Assembly: GCF_003254465.1 (NCBI RefSeq)
Contig: NZ_QDFI01000026.1
Coordinates: forward strand, 1-50,802
DNA: 50,802 nucleotides
DNA from: Meridianimarinicoccus zhengii
GTDB lineage: Bacteria > Pseudomonadota > Alphaproteobacteria > Rhodobacterales > Rhodobacteraceae
Reading direction: 5' to 3'
Shown: in pieces, positions 1-10,547 of the stretch
Numbering within the stretch: position 1 is the stretch's first letter
Layout of the letters: the number at the start of each line of letters is the position of its first letter
Made by a program: the position numbers and the translations under genes
The notes under the pieces: model-generated
Seen by the model: the letters and a program-made list of their open reading frames with translations, nothing else
Databases searched by the model: none
Told to the model about the DNA's origin: nothing

Positions 1-262
1 CAGCCGGGTCCGGACGCAGCAGGGCGGGCAGCGCGGCAGACGGCGCAGCCAGCGCCCCCATGCGCGGAAGCAGGACCGGCCCGGCATCGGGTGCGGCCGG
101 CGGCGCCGCGGCCCCCAGCGCATCGGGCGGCGTATCGGTCCCGAGATCGATCAGCACTGCCGCCAGCAACAGCACGAGCCCGCCGACGACCGCCCCCCAG
201 ATGGCACCCCACAGGACCCCGCCTGCCGTCCCGGCCATTCGCCCGCGCCCGCCACGCCCCAT
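1..262 (-). CDS. membrane-anchored protein, N-terminal part (cut by left edge)
   Basis: The minus strand is open from an ATG at 262 to the window edge, about 87 codons without a stop. The first residues are basic (MGRGGRGRMAG). A hydrophobic stretch of about 22 residues follows, in keeping with one membrane segment, N-terminus inside. After it comes an Ala/Pro-rich low-complexity linker (TPPDALGAAAPPAAP). A second in-frame ATG at 238 is possible. This architecture (anchor plus Pro/Ala linker before a periplasmic domain) resembles rhodobacterial divergent polysaccharide deacetylases, but the catalytic part lies outside the window, so the function is not known. It is divergent from trpG. Confidence 0.55.
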   Translation of the reverse strand, partial: MGRGGRGRMAGTAGGVLWGAIWGAVVGGLVLLLAAVLIDLGTDTPPDALGAAAPPAAPDAGPVLLPRMGALAAPSAALPALLRPDPA

Positions 263-319
263 GGCTCGTCTGCCCCGCCAGTTCTGCCGTTTTGACCGGG
301 ATAGCGTCTTGTTGAACCC

Positions 320-348
320 TTGACCACCCGCCCCTGACCTGAACACAT
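320..348 (+). promoter_or_regulatory. possible promoter of the trp-moa operon
   Basis: TTGACC at 320-325, a 17-bp spacer, then ACACAT at 343-348, 38 bp before the trpG start. The -35 is good and the -10 is weak. No Trp-rich leader peptide or attenuator hairpin is visible between it and trpG. Confidence 0.3.
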
Positions 349-386
349 GACCGCACCCCGAGCCCGCTGAACGGACCCCCGCCGCC

Positions 387-980
387 ATGCTGCTGCTGAT
401 CGACAATTACGACAGTTTCACCTACAACCTCGTGCACTACCTGGGTGAGCTGGGCGCGGAGGTGCAGGTCCACCGCAACGACCGGATTGGCGTGGCCGAT
501 GCGCTTGCGCTGCGCCCCGATGCCATCGTGCTGTCGCCGGGTCCATGCGACCCGGACCAGGCAGGCATCTGCCTTGAGCTGACGCGGGCGGCTGCGGATG
601 CGGGCGTGCCGCTGCTGGGCGTGTGCCTGGGTCACCAGACCATCGGGCAGGCCTTCGGCGGACATGTCGTGCGCTGCCACGACATCGTCCATGGCAAGCT
701 CGGCGCGATGCATCACGGCGGCGCGGGCGTGTTCGCGGGCCTGCCAAGCCCGCTGAACGCCACACGCTATCATTCGCTGGTGGTGGACCGCGCGACCCTG
801 CCCGACTGCCTGACGGTCACGGCATGGCTGGAGGATGGCACAATCATGGGCCTGCGCCACCGCGATCTGCCCATCGAGGGCGTGCAGTTCCACCCCGAAA
901 GCATCGCGTCGGAACACGGCCACGCCATGCTGCGCAATTTCCTGACCGACATGAAGACTGGCATGCAGGTGTCCGCATGA
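387..980 (+). CDS. trpG: anthranilate synthase component II (glutamine amidotransferase)
   Basis: 197 residues, the normal length for a stand-alone TrpG. It supplies ammonia from glutamine to TrpE for anthranilate synthesis, the first committed step of tryptophan biosynthesis in the cytoplasm. The N-terminus ([14 protein letters not shown]) is typical of the family. The class I amidotransferase triad is complete: nucleophile Cys80 in GVCLGHQ, and His169 and Glu171 in FHPES. It opens a run of tightly packed genes: its stop overlaps the trpD start (ATGA at 977). trpE is not in the window. Family assignment is certain; a para-aminobenzoate role cannot be excluded by sequence alone, but the trpD/trpC context argues for tryptophan. 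Confidence 0.96.
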   Translation: MLLLIDNYDSFTYNLVHYLGELGAEVQVHRNDRIGVADALALRPDAIVLSPGPCDPDQAGICLELTRAAADAGVPLLGVCLGHQTIGQAFGGHVVRCHDIVHGKLGAMHHGGAGVFAGLPSPLNATRYHSLVVDRATLPDCLTVTAWLEDGTIMGLRHRDLPIEGVQFHPESIASEHGHAMLRNFLTDMKTGMQVSA

Positions 981-2005
981 CCGCGCCCGATGGCCTGAAG
1001 CCGATGATCGCCGCGGCCGCGACGGGGCCGCTGACCGGGGCGCAGTCCCGCGCGGCCTTCGGCATCCTGTTCGAAGGCGACGCGACCCCGGCCCAGATCG
1101 GCGGGTTCCTGATGGCCCTGCGCACGCGCGGCGAAACGGTGGCCGAGATCGCGGGCGCCGCCGCCGCCATGCGCGCGCGCTGCGTGGCCGTGCGCGCCCC
1201 CGAAGGCGCCATGGACATCGTGGGCACCGGCGGCGACGGCAAGGGCACGCTGAACATCTCGACCGCGACGGCCTTCGTCGTGGCGGGCGCGGGCGTGCCC
1301 GTGGCCAAGCATGGCAACCGCAACCTGTCGAGCCGATCGGGCGCCGCCGACGCGCTGGGGCAGCTGGGCATCGCCGTCATGCGCGGCGCGGACGTGGCCG
1401 AACGGGCGCTGTCGGAAATCGGCATGTGCTTCATGATGGCGCCGATGCATCACCCGGCGATGAAGCATGTCATGCCCGCGCGCACTGAACTGGGCACGCG
1501 CACGATCTTCAACATCCTCGGACCGCTGACGAACCCCGCGGGCGTGCGGCGGCAACTGACCGGCGCCTATGGCCGCGACCTGATCCACCCCATGGCGGAG
1601 GTGCTGCGCGAACTGGGCAGCGACCGCGCATGGCTCGTGCATGGCGGCGACGGCACGGACGAATTGTCCATCGCCGGGGTCAGCCATGTGGCCGAACTCG
1701 ACGCCGGAACGATCACGGAACGGGAGGTGCACCCGGAGGACGCGGGCCTGCCCGTGCACCCGTTCGACGCGATCCTTGGCGGCAGCCCCACAGACAACGG
1801 CCGCGCGCTGGCGGCCCTTCTCGACGGGGCGACCGGGGCCTACCGCGACGCGGTTCTGCTGAATGCCGCCGCGGCACTGGTGATCGCGGGGGTGGCCGCC
1901 GATCTGAAGGACGGCGTCGCGCGGGCGCGCGACAGTATCGACAGCGGGCAGGCGCGCGCCAAGGTCGCGGCCCTCGCCCGGCTCAGCACGGAGGCGGAAG
2001 GATGA
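977..2005 (+). CDS. trpD: anthranilate phosphoribosyltransferase
   Basis: 342 residues. It transfers phosphoribose from PRPP to anthranilate, the second tryptophan-specific step. The PRPP-binding GTGGDG loop is at residues 83-88 and KHGNR at 111-115; both are diagnostic of the family. The start is the ATG inside the ATGA that overlaps the trpG stop, which indicates translational coupling. The 3' end overlaps trpC in the same way (ATGA at 2002). Confidence 0.97.
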   Translation: MTAPDGLKPMIAAAATGPLTGAQSRAAFGILFEGDATPAQIGGFLMALRTRGETVAEIAGAAAAMRARCVAVRAPEGAMDIVGTGGDGKGTLNISTATAFVVAGAGVPVAKHGNRNLSSRSGAADALGQLGIAVMRGADVAERALSEIGMCFMMAPMHHPAMKHVMPARTELGTRTIFNILGPLTNPAGVRRQLTGAYGRDLIHPMAEVLRELGSDRAWLVHGGDGTDELSIAGVSHVAELDAGTITEREVHPEDAGLPVHPFDAILGGSPTDNGRALAALLDGATGAYRDAVLLNAAAALVIAGVAADLKDGVARARDSIDSGQARAKVAALARLSTEAEG

Positions 2006-2805
2006 CCGCAACGATCCTCGACCGGATCAAGGCCTACAAGCTGGACGAGGTGTCCGAGCGCCGCACGCACCTGTCCATGCGCGAGATCGAGGCGCGGGCC
2101 AGTTGTGCCGACGCGCCCCGCGGCTTCGCGCGCGCCCTGCGCGAGAAGGCGGCGGAGGGCTATGGCCTGATCGCGGAAATCAAGAAGGCGAGCCCGTCCA
2201 AGGGCCTGATCCGCCCCGATTTCGACCCGCCCGCCCATGCCCGCGCCTATGCCGCCGGGGGGGCCGCCTGCCTGTCCGTACTCACCGACGGGCCGTCCTT
2301 CCAGGGGAAGGACGAGGACCTGCGCGCGGCTCGCGCCGCCTGCGATCTGCCCGTGTTGCGCAAGGATTTCATGTACGACCCATGGCAGGTGGCCGAGGCC
2401 CGGTCGCTTGGTGCGGACTGCATCCTGATCATCATGGCAAGCGTGTCCGACACACAGGCGCAGGAGCTTGAGACCGCGGCCTTCGACTGGGGCATGGACG
2501 TGCTGATCGAAGTCCATGACGCCGCCGAACTGGATCGTGCGCTGGCCTTGCGCTCGCCGCTCATCGGGATCAACAACCGCGATCTGCGCACGTTCGAGAC
2601 GAACCTCGCCACCACCCGGCAGCTTGCGCCGCGGGTACCCGCGGGGCGGATGGTCGTGTCGGAATCCGGGCTGTTCACCCGCGCGGACCTCGCCGACATG
2701 GCTGGGCACGGGGTGCGCGCCTTCCTGATCGGCGAAAGCCTGATGCGGCAGGACGATGTGCAGGCGGCGACGGCGGGCCTGCTGGCCGATCCGGTCGCGG
2801 GCTGA
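2002..2805 (+). CDS. trpC: indole-3-glycerol phosphate synthase
   Basis: 267 residues, a monofunctional TIM-barrel IGPS not fused to TrpF. It closes the ring of carboxyphenylaminodeoxyribulose phosphate to indole-glycerol phosphate. Visible active-site motifs are [11 protein letters not shown] (about 58-68), LRKDF, IEVHD, GINNRDL and SESG. It is translationally coupled to trpD. The stop shares one base with the moaC start (TGATG at 2803-2807), so tryptophan and molybdenum-cofactor genes are co-transcribed. Confidence 0.97.
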   Translation: MTATILDRIKAYKLDEVSERRTHLSMREIEARASCADAPRGFARALREKAAEGYGLIAEIKKASPSKGLIRPDFDPPAHARAYAAGGAACLSVLTDGPSFQGKDEDLRAARAACDLPVLRKDFMYDPWQVAEARSLGADCILIIMASVSDTQAQELETAAFDWGMDVLIEVHDAAELDRALALRSPLIGINNRDLRTFETNLATTRQLAPRVPAGRMVVSESGLFTRADLADMAGHGVRAFLIGESLMRQDDVQAATAGLLADPVAG

Positions 2806-3293
2806 TGGCGCAGCTCACGCATTTCGACGCGGCCGGCCACGCCCACATGGTGGACGTGTCCGGCAAGGACGTGACCGCGCGCCGGGCCGTGGCGTCCGGC
2901 TGCGTGAAGATGGCCGCCGAAACCCTTGACATCATTGTCGAAGGCCGCGCGAAGAAGGGCGATGTGCTGGGGGTCGCACGGCTTGCGGGCATAATGGGCA
3001 CGAAACGCACCGCCGACCTGATCCCCCTGTGCCACCCCCTGCCGGTGACCAAGGTCAGCGTGGACCTGACCCCGGATCACGACCTGCCGGGCGTGCGCAT
3101 CGTGGCCGAGGTGCGCACCACCGGCCAGACCGGCGTCGAGATGGAGGCGTTGACCGCGGTCAGCGTCGCGGCGCTGACGCTCTATGACATGGTCAAGGCG
3201 GTGGACAAGGACATGGAGATCGGCGGCATCGCGCTGGACCTGAAGGAGGGCGGCACGTCCGGACGGTTCGAACGCGGCGGCCGCACGGTGTGA
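2805..3293 (+). CDS. moaC: cyclic pyranopterin monophosphate synthase
   Basis: 162 residues, family length. With MoaA it converts GTP to cyclic pyranopterin monophosphate, the first step of molybdopterin synthesis. Conserved residues are present: Lys51 in KKGDVLG, the PLCHPL motif (74-79), and the catalytic Asp128/Lys131 pair in [10 protein letters not shown]. It overlaps trpC by one base and lies 4 bp before moeA. trpC-moaC-moeA is a gene order I associate with Rhodobacterales. Confidence 0.97.
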   Translation: MAQLTHFDAAGHAHMVDVSGKDVTARRAVASGCVKMAAETLDIIVEGRAKKGDVLGVARLAGIMGTKRTADLIPLCHPLPVTKVSVDLTPDHDLPGVRIVAEVRTTGQTGVEMEALTAVSVAALTLYDMVKAVDKDMEIGGIALDLKEGGTSGRFERGGRTV

Positions 3294-3297
3294 CCCG

Positions 3298-4473
3298 ATG
3301 ATCCCCGTCTCCGCCGCGCTCGATGCGATCCTGGCGCTGGTGGCCCCGCTGCCCGGCGAAACCGTGGCGCTGCGCGATGTCGTGGGACGGGTGCTGGCAG
3401 CCCCTGCCACGGCGGGACGGGACCAGCCGCCCTTCGATGCAGCACAGATGGACGGCTACGCATTGCGCAGTGCCGACCTGGAGACCGGGCGACCCTTGCG
3501 CGTCGTGGGCACCGCCACGGCCGGCCATGGCTTCACCGGGACGATCCAGCCGGGGGAGGCCGTGCGGATCTTCACCGGCGCGCCCGTACCCGGCGGCGCA
3601 GACCGCGTCGTTATGCAGGAAGAAACGGGCCGCCAGGGCGACGTTCTGACCGTCGCCGCAAATGCGGAACCTGGCCCATTCATCCGCCCGCGCGGCGGCG
3701 ACTTCGCACGCGGTGCGGAACTGCCCGCGGGCCGTGCCCTGCGCCCCGCCGATATCGCACTGCTGGCGGCCATGAACGTCTCGCAGGTGACCGTACATCG
3801 CCGCCCGGCCGTAGCGATCCTGTCCACGGGCGACGAACTGGTGCCGCCGGGCGCAGACCCCGGCCCCGACCAGATCGTGGCGTCGAACGGGTACGGTCTT
3901 GCGGCGCTCGTGACCGAAACGGGGGCGGAGGCGCGGCTGTTGCCCATCGCGCGGGACAGTCTCGACAGTCTCGATGCCTGTCTGCGCCTGGGCGAAGGGG
4001 CAGACCTGATCGTCACCACGGGCGGGGCATCGGTCGGCGACCACGACCTTCTGGCCCGCGATGGCACGCGGCTCGGGATCGACCTTGCGTTTTACAAGGT
4101 GGCGATGCGGCCCGGCAAGCCGCTGATGGCGGGGCGGCTGCGCGGCACCCCGATGCTGGGCCTGCCGGGCAACCCGGTCTCCGCGCTCGTGTGCGGGCGG
4201 CTCTTCGCGGTGCCCGCGCTGCGCCGGCTGGCGGGACATCCCCCCGAAGCCGCGGCGCGCGCGACAGCCGTTCTCGGGACCGACCTGCCCGCCAATGGCG
4301 CGCGGGAACATTACATGCGCGCGCGGACCGGCACGGACGGCTGCGCATACCCGGCGGACAGCCAGGACAGCAGCCTGCTGCACATCCTCGCACAGTCGGA
4401 CGCGCTGATCGTCCGACCGCCCCACGACCCGCCGCGCCATCTCGGCGAAACCGTTGAAATCGTGAAAATTTGA
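3298..4473 (+). CDS. moeA: molybdopterin molybdenumtransferase
   Basis: 391 residues, single-domain MoeA without MogA fusion. It inserts molybdate into adenylated molybdopterin. Motifs seen are FDAAQMDGYA near residue 45, IFTGAPVP near 97, STGDEL near 178, the TTGGASVGDHD loop near 240 and LPGNPVS near 285. The start ATG lies 4 bp after the moaC stop, so the two are surely co-transcribed. A separate promoter for lexA begins just past the stop codon. Confidence 0.96.
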   Translation: MIPVSAALDAILALVAPLPGETVALRDVVGRVLAAPATAGRDQPPFDAAQMDGYALRSADLETGRPLRVVGTATAGHGFTGTIQPGEAVRIFTGAPVPGGADRVVMQEETGRQGDVLTVAANAEPGPFIRPRGGDFARGAELPAGRALRPADIALLAAMNVSQVTVHRRPAVAILSTGDELVPPGADPGPDQIVASNGYGLAALVTETGAEARLLPIARDSLDSLDACLRLGEGADLIVTTGGASVGDHDLLARDGTRLGIDLAFYKVAMRPGKPLMAGRLRGTPMLGLPGNPVSALVCGRLFAVPALRRLAGHPPEAAARATAVLGTDLPANGAREHYMRARTGTDGCAYPADSQDSSLLHILAQSDALIVRPPHDPPRHLGETVEIVKI

Positions 4474-4495
4474 GCGATCTCGCCGCGCGTGAGAA

Positions 4496-4524
4496 TTGAC
4501 ACAAACCGGGAACAGGGGTAGAAC
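4496..4524 (+). promoter_or_regulatory. lexA promoter with SOS box
   Basis: TTGACA (4496-4501), 17-bp spacer, TAGAAC (4519-4524): a near-consensus sigma70-type promoter. A GAAC-N7-GAAC direct repeat (4510-4524; GTTC-N7-GTTC on the other strand), the alphaproteobacterial LexA operator, covers the spacer and the whole -10. LexA bound here should block its own transcription (autorepression). A third GAAC follows at 4531-4534, at N6 spacing. Confidence 0.85.
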
Positions 4525-4554
4525 ACGCGCGAACAGGTGGGGCGGAGCAGGCGA

Positions 4555-5241
4555 ATGCTGACCAACAAACAGCGCGATCTTCTGGAATTCATCCATGCGC
4601 GGGTGCAGCGCGACGGCGTGCCGCCCTCGTTCGACGAGATGAAGGATGCGCTGGACCTGCGGTCCAAGTCCGGCATCCACCGGCTCATCACCGCGCTCGA
4701 AGAGCGCGGATTCATCCGGCGGTTGGCGCACAAGGCGCGCGCGCTGGAAATCGTGCGGCTGCCGGATGCCATGGGCGGGACCGGCGGCGGCTTCGATCCG
4801 GAAGTGATCGACGGCGGTCTGGACGATGCCGCGACGGTGCCGGGTGCCATGCCCCAGGTGCCGCTGATGGGGCGGATCGCGGCGGGCGGCCCGATTTCGG
4901 CGGTGCCGGATCAGCACCACAACATCGCCGTGCCGCCGCAGATGGTGGCCGGGTCGGGCAGCCACTATGCGCTGGAGGTGCGCGGCGACTCGATGATCAA
5001 CGCGGGCATCAACGATGGCGACGTGGTGGTGATCCGCGAAGGCAGTACCGCCGACAACGGCGAAATCGTGGTGGCCGCGTTTCATGAACAGAACGAATAC
5101 AGCGTCACGCTGAAGAGGTTCCGCCGCAAGGGCAGCAGCGTCGCGCTCGAAGCGGCCAATCCCGACTACGAAACCCGCGTTCTTCCCGCAGACCAGGTCG
5201 AGATCCAGGGCAAGCTGGTGGGGCTTATCCGCACCTATTGA
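4555..5241 (+). CDS. lexA: LexA repressor of the SOS response
   Basis: 228 residues. The N-terminal winged helix (about 1-70, [13 protein letters not shown] onward) is followed by a linker and the S24 peptidase domain. The self-cleavage site is Ala110-Gly111 in RIAAGGPIS. The catalytic Ser146 (GDSM) and Lys187 (TLKRF) are intact. ATG 4555 was chosen over an in-frame GTG at 4537 because it has GGAGCAGG upstream and matches the usual MLTNKQ start. It has its own SOS-box promoter 30 bp upstream. The last 7 bp overlap the end of the convergent comEC. Confidence 0.97.
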   Translation: MLTNKQRDLLEFIHARVQRDGVPPSFDEMKDALDLRSKSGIHRLITALEERGFIRRLAHKARALEIVRLPDAMGGTGGGFDPEVIDGGLDDAATVPGAMPQVPLMGRIAAGGPISAVPDQHHNIAVPPQMVAGSGSHYALEVRGDSMINAGINDGDVVVIREGSTADNGEIVVAAFHEQNEYSVTLKRFRRKGSSVALEAANPDYETRVLPADQVEIQGKLVGLIRTY

Positions 5242-7589
5242 CCGGGGACACTGGCCACGCGGGGCGCCGCGTCGACGACGGCGGCGGGTTGAGCCGGCAG
5301 GGGCAGATCGCCGATGTCGCCCGCCGACACGTGCACGAGCGGCGCCAAGGCATGCACCAGCCGCGCAACGGCAGGATCGGGCTCGGCGGGCGGGGCATCG
5401 ACGTTCCACGCCACGTGCCAACCCGGCCCCGCATCGCGGGTCGCCCGGTCGTTCCAGAGCCGCAAGCCGTGTGCATCGCGGACCGTGCGCACGTGCAGGG
5501 CGGGCGGCGTGTCATCCCATTCTGTCGCCCCACCCAGTAGCGAAGACACGGTCGTTCGGGCGGTCGTCGCCATGTGCCATTGCGGGTCCGAAGACCTGAC
5601 CGGCGAAATCGCGATGCCGCCGACCCGTTCCAGCCAGTCGGGACCGAGCAGATGGCAGCCCTCCGGCGGCGGCTCTTCCGGCGCGCGGTTCGTGATGGCC
5701 AGCGGAAAGTCGGCACAGGCCGCAGCGATCTCCGCCGGGTCCGGAGAAAACAGCGCCGCCACATGCGCCGTCCCGAACGGTAGCGCAAGCCCGCCTGGGA
5801 TCGGGGCACCCAGACGTCCTGCACGGGCAAAGGCGGCCTCCCTGTCCCGGTCGCCGCCGTCATTCTCCAGCCAGCTTTGCGCCACGAAGCCCTGTCCGCG
5901 GGCGCGCGACAGCGCCCGGCCCTCTTGCGTCCGCGCCCCCACCAGCCCGCCATCGGCGGACACGAGCAGGAGCGGCCGTTCCGTCTGGAGCCAGAGCGCG
6001 AGCGCGGCCAGCACCGGCACGATCCCGGTCCATCGCCCGCGCCCCTGCCACAACATCACCACGAGCGCACCAAGCACGATGATCGGCAGCACGACCGGAC
6101 CCGGCTGCGGAACATACCGCACCGCGTGCGGCCATGCCGCGACGACATCCGCCACCGCGAGGATCCAGCCGATGCCCATGCCCATCGCCCACAGCCCGAC
6201 ATATGCCAGCCCGAAAGGCGCAAGACAGGCGGCAAGCACCGCGGACGGGATCACCACGGCGCCCATCGCCGGCACCGCCACCAGGTTCGCGATCAGACCG
6301 TAGGTCGAACTCTGGTTGAAATGCGCGGCCCCGAACGGCGCGGTTGCCAGGCCCGCCACCGCCGAGGACATGACCAGCGCCGCAGCGCCACGGGACCATT
6401 TCGGCAGCCCGCGCCGCCGGTCGCGGACCTGCCCGAAGACCCATACCAGCGCGGCGGTCGCCGCGAAGGACATCTGGAAGCCGGGCGACAGCAGCGCCTC
6501 GGGTTGCCAGAGCAGAACGATCACCGCCGCAAGCGCGACCGAGCGCAAGGTCAATGCCCGCCGGTCGCACATCACCGCCACCAGCATCACGGCCGCCATG
6601 ATGAACGCGCGCTGCGTCGACACGTTGCCGCCCGACATCGCCAGATACGCCGCCGACGCCACCAGCGCGACGCCGGCGGCCAGTTTCTTCGTGGGCACCC
6701 GCAGGGCCACGCGCGGCACCAGCGCGAGCCCCGCGCGCACCGCCATGAAAATGAACCCCGTCAGCAGCCCCACATGCAGCCCCGAGATCGCCAGCAGATG
6801 CGCGAGATTCGTATCGCGCATTGCGTCCAGCGTCTCGCGCGACAGCGCCGCGCGGTCGCCAGTGGTCACGGCCGCGGCGAAGGCCCCGCGCTGGTCCGGC
6901 AGCGCCGTCTGAACAGCGCCCGAAAGCCGCAGGCGCAGCCGGTCGATGGCCGCGCGCGGCGCGACACCTTGCGGTTCGGCCAGCAGCACCATCGGCGTGC
7001 GCGCATAGCCCACCGCGCCGATCCGCATGAACCACGCCATGCGCTGGAAATCGAAACCGTGCGGTTCGACCGGTCCGGACGGCGGGGACAGGTGCCCGGT
7101 CACCGCCACGCGCTGCCCCGGCAGCGGCCGGTCGAAGGGCTGGTCGCCATGAAGCGAGACCCGCACGTGCACCGGCGTGCGGGACGGCGCCGTGCGCAAC
7201 AGCACCACACGGTCGAGCGTCACGCGAGGCACGTCGCTGATCGACCGGTCGAGCGCCACGACACGCCCTTCGATCGGACCGTAATAGCGGAAATCGAGCA
7301 CCGGCCCCGCCACGGCATGCGCCCGGTACCCGGCCAGCAGGAAACCCAGCGCCACCAGCATGATCGCGGTCAGCGGCGGGCCGATCCCTTCGGGCAGCAG
7401 ACGCGCGGCAAGCCCCGCGGCCAGTGCCAGCGCCGCCGTACCGCCATAGAGCGCGAGTCCCGGTTCCACCCCCTGCGCGAAATAGCAGGCGATCCCCAGC
7501 CCGAGACAGACCGGAATCCAGGGAAAGAGATGGCCGCGCTGCTGCCCGACCAACCGGGCCAGCGCATCGAGGGGCAGATCCTGGCGCAT
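5235..7589 (-). CDS. comEC: ComEC/Rec2 family DNA-uptake channel
   Basis: 784 residues, inner-membrane channel for single-stranded DNA import. The N-terminal DUF4131-like part has two or three membrane segments and a soluble OB-like region (residues about 100-200). The Competence domain follows, with the signature [15 protein letters not shown] (near residue 260) and about eight hydrophobic helices. The C-terminal 240 residues are soluble-looking but lack an HxHxDH motif, so no active metallo-beta-lactamase domain is visible. ATG 7589 is preferred to a GTG at 7619. In R. capsulatus ComEC is needed by cells that receive GTA DNA. It is convergent with lexA. Confidence 0.93.
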   Translation of the reverse strand: MRQDLPLDALARLVGQQRGHLFPWIPVCLGLGIACYFAQGVEPGLALYGGTAALALAAGLAARLLPEGIGPPLTAIMLVALGFLLAGYRAHAVAGPVLDFRYYGPIEGRVVALDRSISDVPRVTLDRVVLLRTAPSRTPVHVRVSLHGDQPFDRPLPGQRVAVTGHLSPPSGPVEPHGFDFQRMAWFMRIGAVGYARTPMVLLAEPQGVAPRAAIDRLRLRLSGAVQTALPDQRGAFAAAVTTGDRAALSRETLDAMRDTNLAHLLAISGLHVGLLTGFIFMAVRAGLALVPRVALRVPTKKLAAGVALVASAAYLAMSGGNVSTQRAFIMAAVMLVAVMCDRRALTLRSVALAAVIVLLWQPEALLSPGFQMSFAATAALVWVFGQVRDRRRGLPKWSRGAAALVMSSAVAGLATAPFGAAHFNQSSTYGLIANLVAVPAMGAVVIPSAVLAACLAPFGLAYVGLWAMGMGIGWILAVADVVAAWPHAVRYVPQPGPVVLPIIVLGALVVMLWQGRGRWTGIVPVLAALALWLQTERPLLLVSADGGLVGARTQEGRALSRARGQGFVAQSWLENDGGDRDREAAFARAGRLGAPIPGGLALPFGTAHVAALFSPDPAEIAAACADFPLAITNRAPEEPPPEGCHLLGPDWLERVGGIAISPVRSSDPQWHMATTARTTVSSLLGGATEWDDTPPALHVRTVRDAHGLRLWNDRATRDAGPGWHVAWNVDAPPAEPDPAVARLVHALAPLVHVSAGDIGDLPLPAQPAAVVDAAPRVASVPGQ

Positions 7590-7714
7590 CGCGGGCCTTT
7601 TGCGGGGAACCGGCACCACCCTGCCCCCGGCATGGTTGTCAAAGCGTTAACCTCGCCGCCTTTACCCGCGCGCCGCGGGCGGCTAACACCCGCGCAGGAC
7701 AACAGGAGCCCCCG

Positions 7715-9118
7715 ATGACTGACCCGCAGGTCGTGACACGATTCGCCCCCTCGCCCACCGGTTTCCTGCATATCGGCGGGGCCCGCACGGCGTTGTTCAA
7801 CTGGCTCTACGCGCGCGGGCGGGACGGCAAGTTCCTGCTGCGGATCGAGGACACGGACCGCGCGCGGTCCACGCCCGAGGCGACGGCGGCGATCCTCGAC
7901 GGGCTGTCCTGGCTGGGGCTCGACCACGACGGCGACGCGGTCAGCCAGGCCGCCCGTGCCGACCGGCACGCCGCGGTAGCAAACGCGATGCTGGAGGGCG
8001 GCACGGCCTACAAATGCTTCGCCACGCAGGACGAAATCGCGGCCTTCCGCGAGGCGGCGAAGGCGGAGGGAAGGTCCACGCTCTATCGGTCGCCGTGGCG
8101 CGACGCGGACCCGTCCAGCCACCCTGATGCGCCCTACGTCGTGCGCCTGAAGGCCCCGCTGGAGGGGCAGACGGTCATTGCCGACCGGGTGCAGGGCGAC
8201 GTGACCATGCGCAACGACCAGTTGGACGACATGGTGATCCTGCGCAGTGACGGCACGCCCACGTACATGCTCGCGGTCGTCGTGGACGATCACGACATGG
8301 GCGTGACCCATGTGATCCGGGGCGACGATCACCTGGTAAACGCGGCGCGGCAGATACTGGTCTACCAGGCGATGGGCTGGGATATCCCGGTCTGGGCGCA
8401 TATCCCGCTGATCCACGGCCCGGACGGCAAGAAACTGTCCAAGCGGCACGGCGCGCTGGGGGTCGAGGAATACCGCGCGATGGGCTATCCGGTGGCGGGC
8501 CTGCGCAACTACCTGACCCGTCTAGGCTGGAGCCATGGCGACGACGAGATGTTCACGACCGAACAGGCGCTCGCATGGTTCGATCTCGACGGGATCGGCA
8601 AGGCGCCTGCGCGGCTCGACTTCAAGAAACTGGACAACCTGTCGGGTCAGCATATCTCGATCGCGGACCATGCTGCGCTGCTGCATGAAATCGAAGGGTT
8701 TCTTGCCGCGACCGGCCAGCCCACACTGACCGGCGCGCAGCGGGCCGGGCTGGAGCGCGCGCTCTACTGCCTCAAGGATCGCGCGAAGACCATTCCGCAA
8801 ATCCTTGAAAAGGGGTATTTCGTTCTCGCAGATCGCCCAATCGACATGGACGCGAAGGCGGCGTCGGCGCTCGATCCAGTATCCCGTGGTATACTGCGAG
8901 AATTGACGCCGCAGCTGCAAACTGCTAACTGGCAGCGAGACGCGCTGGAGGATGCGGTGAGCCGGGTCGCAGAGACCCACTGCACGAAGCTCGGCAAGCT
9001 TGCCGCGCCGCTTCGCGCCGCGCTGGCGGGCCGGACCGTGTCGCCCAGCGTCTTCGACATGATGCTCGTGCTCGGGCGGGAGGAGACGCTGTCCCGGCTG
9101 CAAGATGCGACGGAATGA
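7715..9118 (+). CDS. gltX: glutamyl-tRNA synthetase
   Basis: 467 residues, class I aminoacyl-tRNA synthetase of the bacterial GlxRS family. The HIGH-type motif is HIGG at residues 19-22 and the KMSKS-type motif KLSKR lies near residue 240. The C-terminal anticodon-binding part is full length. The start is preceded by ACAGGAGCC. Alphaproteobacteria often carry two gltX copies, one of which mis- or discriminately charges tRNA-Gln; which copy this is cannot be told here. A short gap and probable separate promoter lead to gltA. Confidence 0.95.
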   Translation: MTDPQVVTRFAPSPTGFLHIGGARTALFNWLYARGRDGKFLLRIEDTDRARSTPEATAAILDGLSWLGLDHDGDAVSQAARADRHAAVANAMLEGGTAYKCFATQDEIAAFREAAKAEGRSTLYRSPWRDADPSSHPDAPYVVRLKAPLEGQTVIADRVQGDVTMRNDQLDDMVILRSDGTPTYMLAVVVDDHDMGVTHVIRGDDHLVNAARQILVYQAMGWDIPVWAHIPLIHGPDGKKLSKRHGALGVEEYRAMGYPVAGLRNYLTRLGWSHGDDEMFTTEQALAWFDLDGIGKAPARLDFKKLDNLSGQHISIADHAALLHEIEGFLAATGQPTLTGAQRAGLERALYCLKDRAKTIPQILEKGYFVLADRPIDMDAKAASALDPVSRGILRELTPQLQTANWQRDALEDAVSRVAETHCTKLGKLAAPLRAALAGRTVSPSVFDMMLVLGREETLSRLQDATE

Positions 9119-9143
9119 GGCTGGATCCCGCTGGCCTCAATCA

Positions 9144-9172
9144 TTGACACCGAAGTGCGGCGCGGCACTCTG
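9144..9172 (+). promoter_or_regulatory. possible gltA promoter
   Basis: A perfect TTGACA at 9144-9149 in the 85-bp gltX-gltA gap. The -10 region 17-18 bp downstream (ACTCTG/CTCTGA) is poor, so the -35 is the main evidence. Confidence 0.4.
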
Positions 9173-9203
9173 AACGCCGCCGCCCGTCAGATGAGGGACA
9201 ACA

Positions 9204-10505
9204 ATGACAAAGGCCGACTCCACCAAGACCGCGACACTGACCTTCGGGGACAAGACGCTGGAATTGCCGGTCCATTCGCCGACCATCGGGCCCGACGCGA
9301 TCGACATCACCAAGCTTTATGCACAGGGCGATGTCTTCACCTACGATCCCGGTTTCACATCGACCGCGGCTTGCCGGTCGACGATCACCTTCATCGACGG
9401 CGACAAGGGCGAATTGCTGCATCGCGGCTATCCCATCGACCAGTTGGCGGCGAAGTCCCATTACCTCGAAGTCTGCTACCTGCTGCTCTACGGCGAGTTG
9501 CCGACCTGCGCGCAGCTCGAGGATTTCGAGCGCCGCGTGACCATGCACACGATGCTCCACGAGCAGATGCAGAACTTCTTCCGCGGGTTCCGGCGTGACG
9601 CGCATCCGATGGCGATCATGGTGGGTGTCGTCGGCGCGATGTCGGCCTTCTACCACGACAGCACCGACATTTCGGACCCGTGGCAGCGCGAGGTCGCGTC
9701 GATCCGGCTGATCGCAAAGATGCCGACCATCGCGGCCTGGGCCTACAAGTACCACGTGGGCCAGCCCTTCGTGTATCCGCGCAACGACCTGGACTATGCG
9801 ACCAACTTCCTGCGGATGTGTTTCAGCGTACCGGCCGAGGATTACGAACCGAACCCGATCCTGAGCCGCGCCATGGACCGGATCTTCACGCTTCATGCGG
9901 ATCACGAACAGAACGCGTCGACCTCCACCGTGCGGCTGGCGTCCTCGTCCGGCGCCAACCCGTTCGCCTGCATCGCCGCCGGCATCGCCTGCCTGTGGGG
10001 TCCGGCCCATGGCGGCGCCAACCAGGCGTGCCTGGAAATGCTCAAGGAAATCGGCACGCCGGACCGCATCCCCGAATACATCGCGCGCGCCAAGGACAAG
10101 AACGACCCGTTCCGCCTGATGGGCTTCGGGCACCGAGTCTACAAGAATTTCGACCCGCGCGCGACCGTGATGAAGCAGTCGGCGGACGAGGTGCTGGAAC
10201 TGCTGGGCGTCGAGAACAACCCGACGCTGCAGGTCGCCAAGGAACTTGAGAAAGCGGCGCTGGAGGATGAGTATTTCACCTCCAAGAAGCTGTTCCCGAA
10301 CGTCGATTTTTACTCGGGCATCATCCTCGAAGCGATGCAGTTCCCGACATCCATGTTCACGCCGATCTTCGCCGTGTCGCGGACCGTGGGCTGGATTTCG
10401 CAGTGGAAGGAAATGCTGGTGGACCCCGAACAGAAGATCGGCCGACCCCGGCAACTTTACATGGGCGCGACCCAGCGCGACTACGTGGACGTGGAACATC
10501 GCTGA
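9204..10505 (+). CDS. gltA: citrate synthase
   Basis: 433 residues, the hexameric Gram-negative (type II) length. It condenses acetyl-CoA and oxaloacetate at the entry to the TCA cycle. Catalytic residues are in place: His in HGGANQA (near 269), His in GFGHRVYK (near 309) and Asp in DFYSGI (near 367). The start has GAGGG upstream. The gene is convergent with the next one, with a strong hairpin between. Confidence 0.97.
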   Translation: MTKADSTKTATLTFGDKTLELPVHSPTIGPDAIDITKLYAQGDVFTYDPGFTSTAACRSTITFIDGDKGELLHRGYPIDQLAAKSHYLEVCYLLLYGELPTCAQLEDFERRVTMHTMLHEQMQNFFRGFRRDAHPMAIMVGVVGAMSAFYHDSTDISDPWQREVASIRLIAKMPTIAAWAYKYHVGQPFVYPRNDLDYATNFLRMCFSVPAEDYEPNPILSRAMDRIFTLHADHEQNASTSTVRLASSSGANPFACIAAGIACLWGPAHGGANQACLEMLKEIGTPDRIPEYIARAKDKNDPFRLMGFGHRVYKNFDPRATVMKQSADEVLELLGVENNPTLQVAKELEKAALEDEYFTSKKLFPNVDFYSGIILEAMQFPTSMFTPIFAVSRTVGWISQWKEMLVDPEQKIGRPRQLYMGATQRDYVDVEHR

Positions 10506-10510
10506 GACAC

Positions 10511-10545
10511 CGGCCCGGCGCGGACGCCTTCGCGGCGCCGGGCCG
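10511..10545. terminator. GC-rich hairpin between convergent genes
   Basis: Perfect 11-bp arms (CGGCCCGGCGC at 10511-10521, its reverse complement at 10535-10545) with a 13-nt loop. It fills the 42-bp gap between gltA and the convergent hypothetical gene, as expected for a bidirectional terminator. There is no T-run on either side. Confidence 0.6.
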
Positions 10546-10547
10546 CG

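Noticed and set aside
347-370. Seven-residue reading frame just before trpG as a trp leader peptide
   Set aside because: It encodes no tryptophan and no attenuator hairpins follow, so it cannot work as a Trp-sensing leader.
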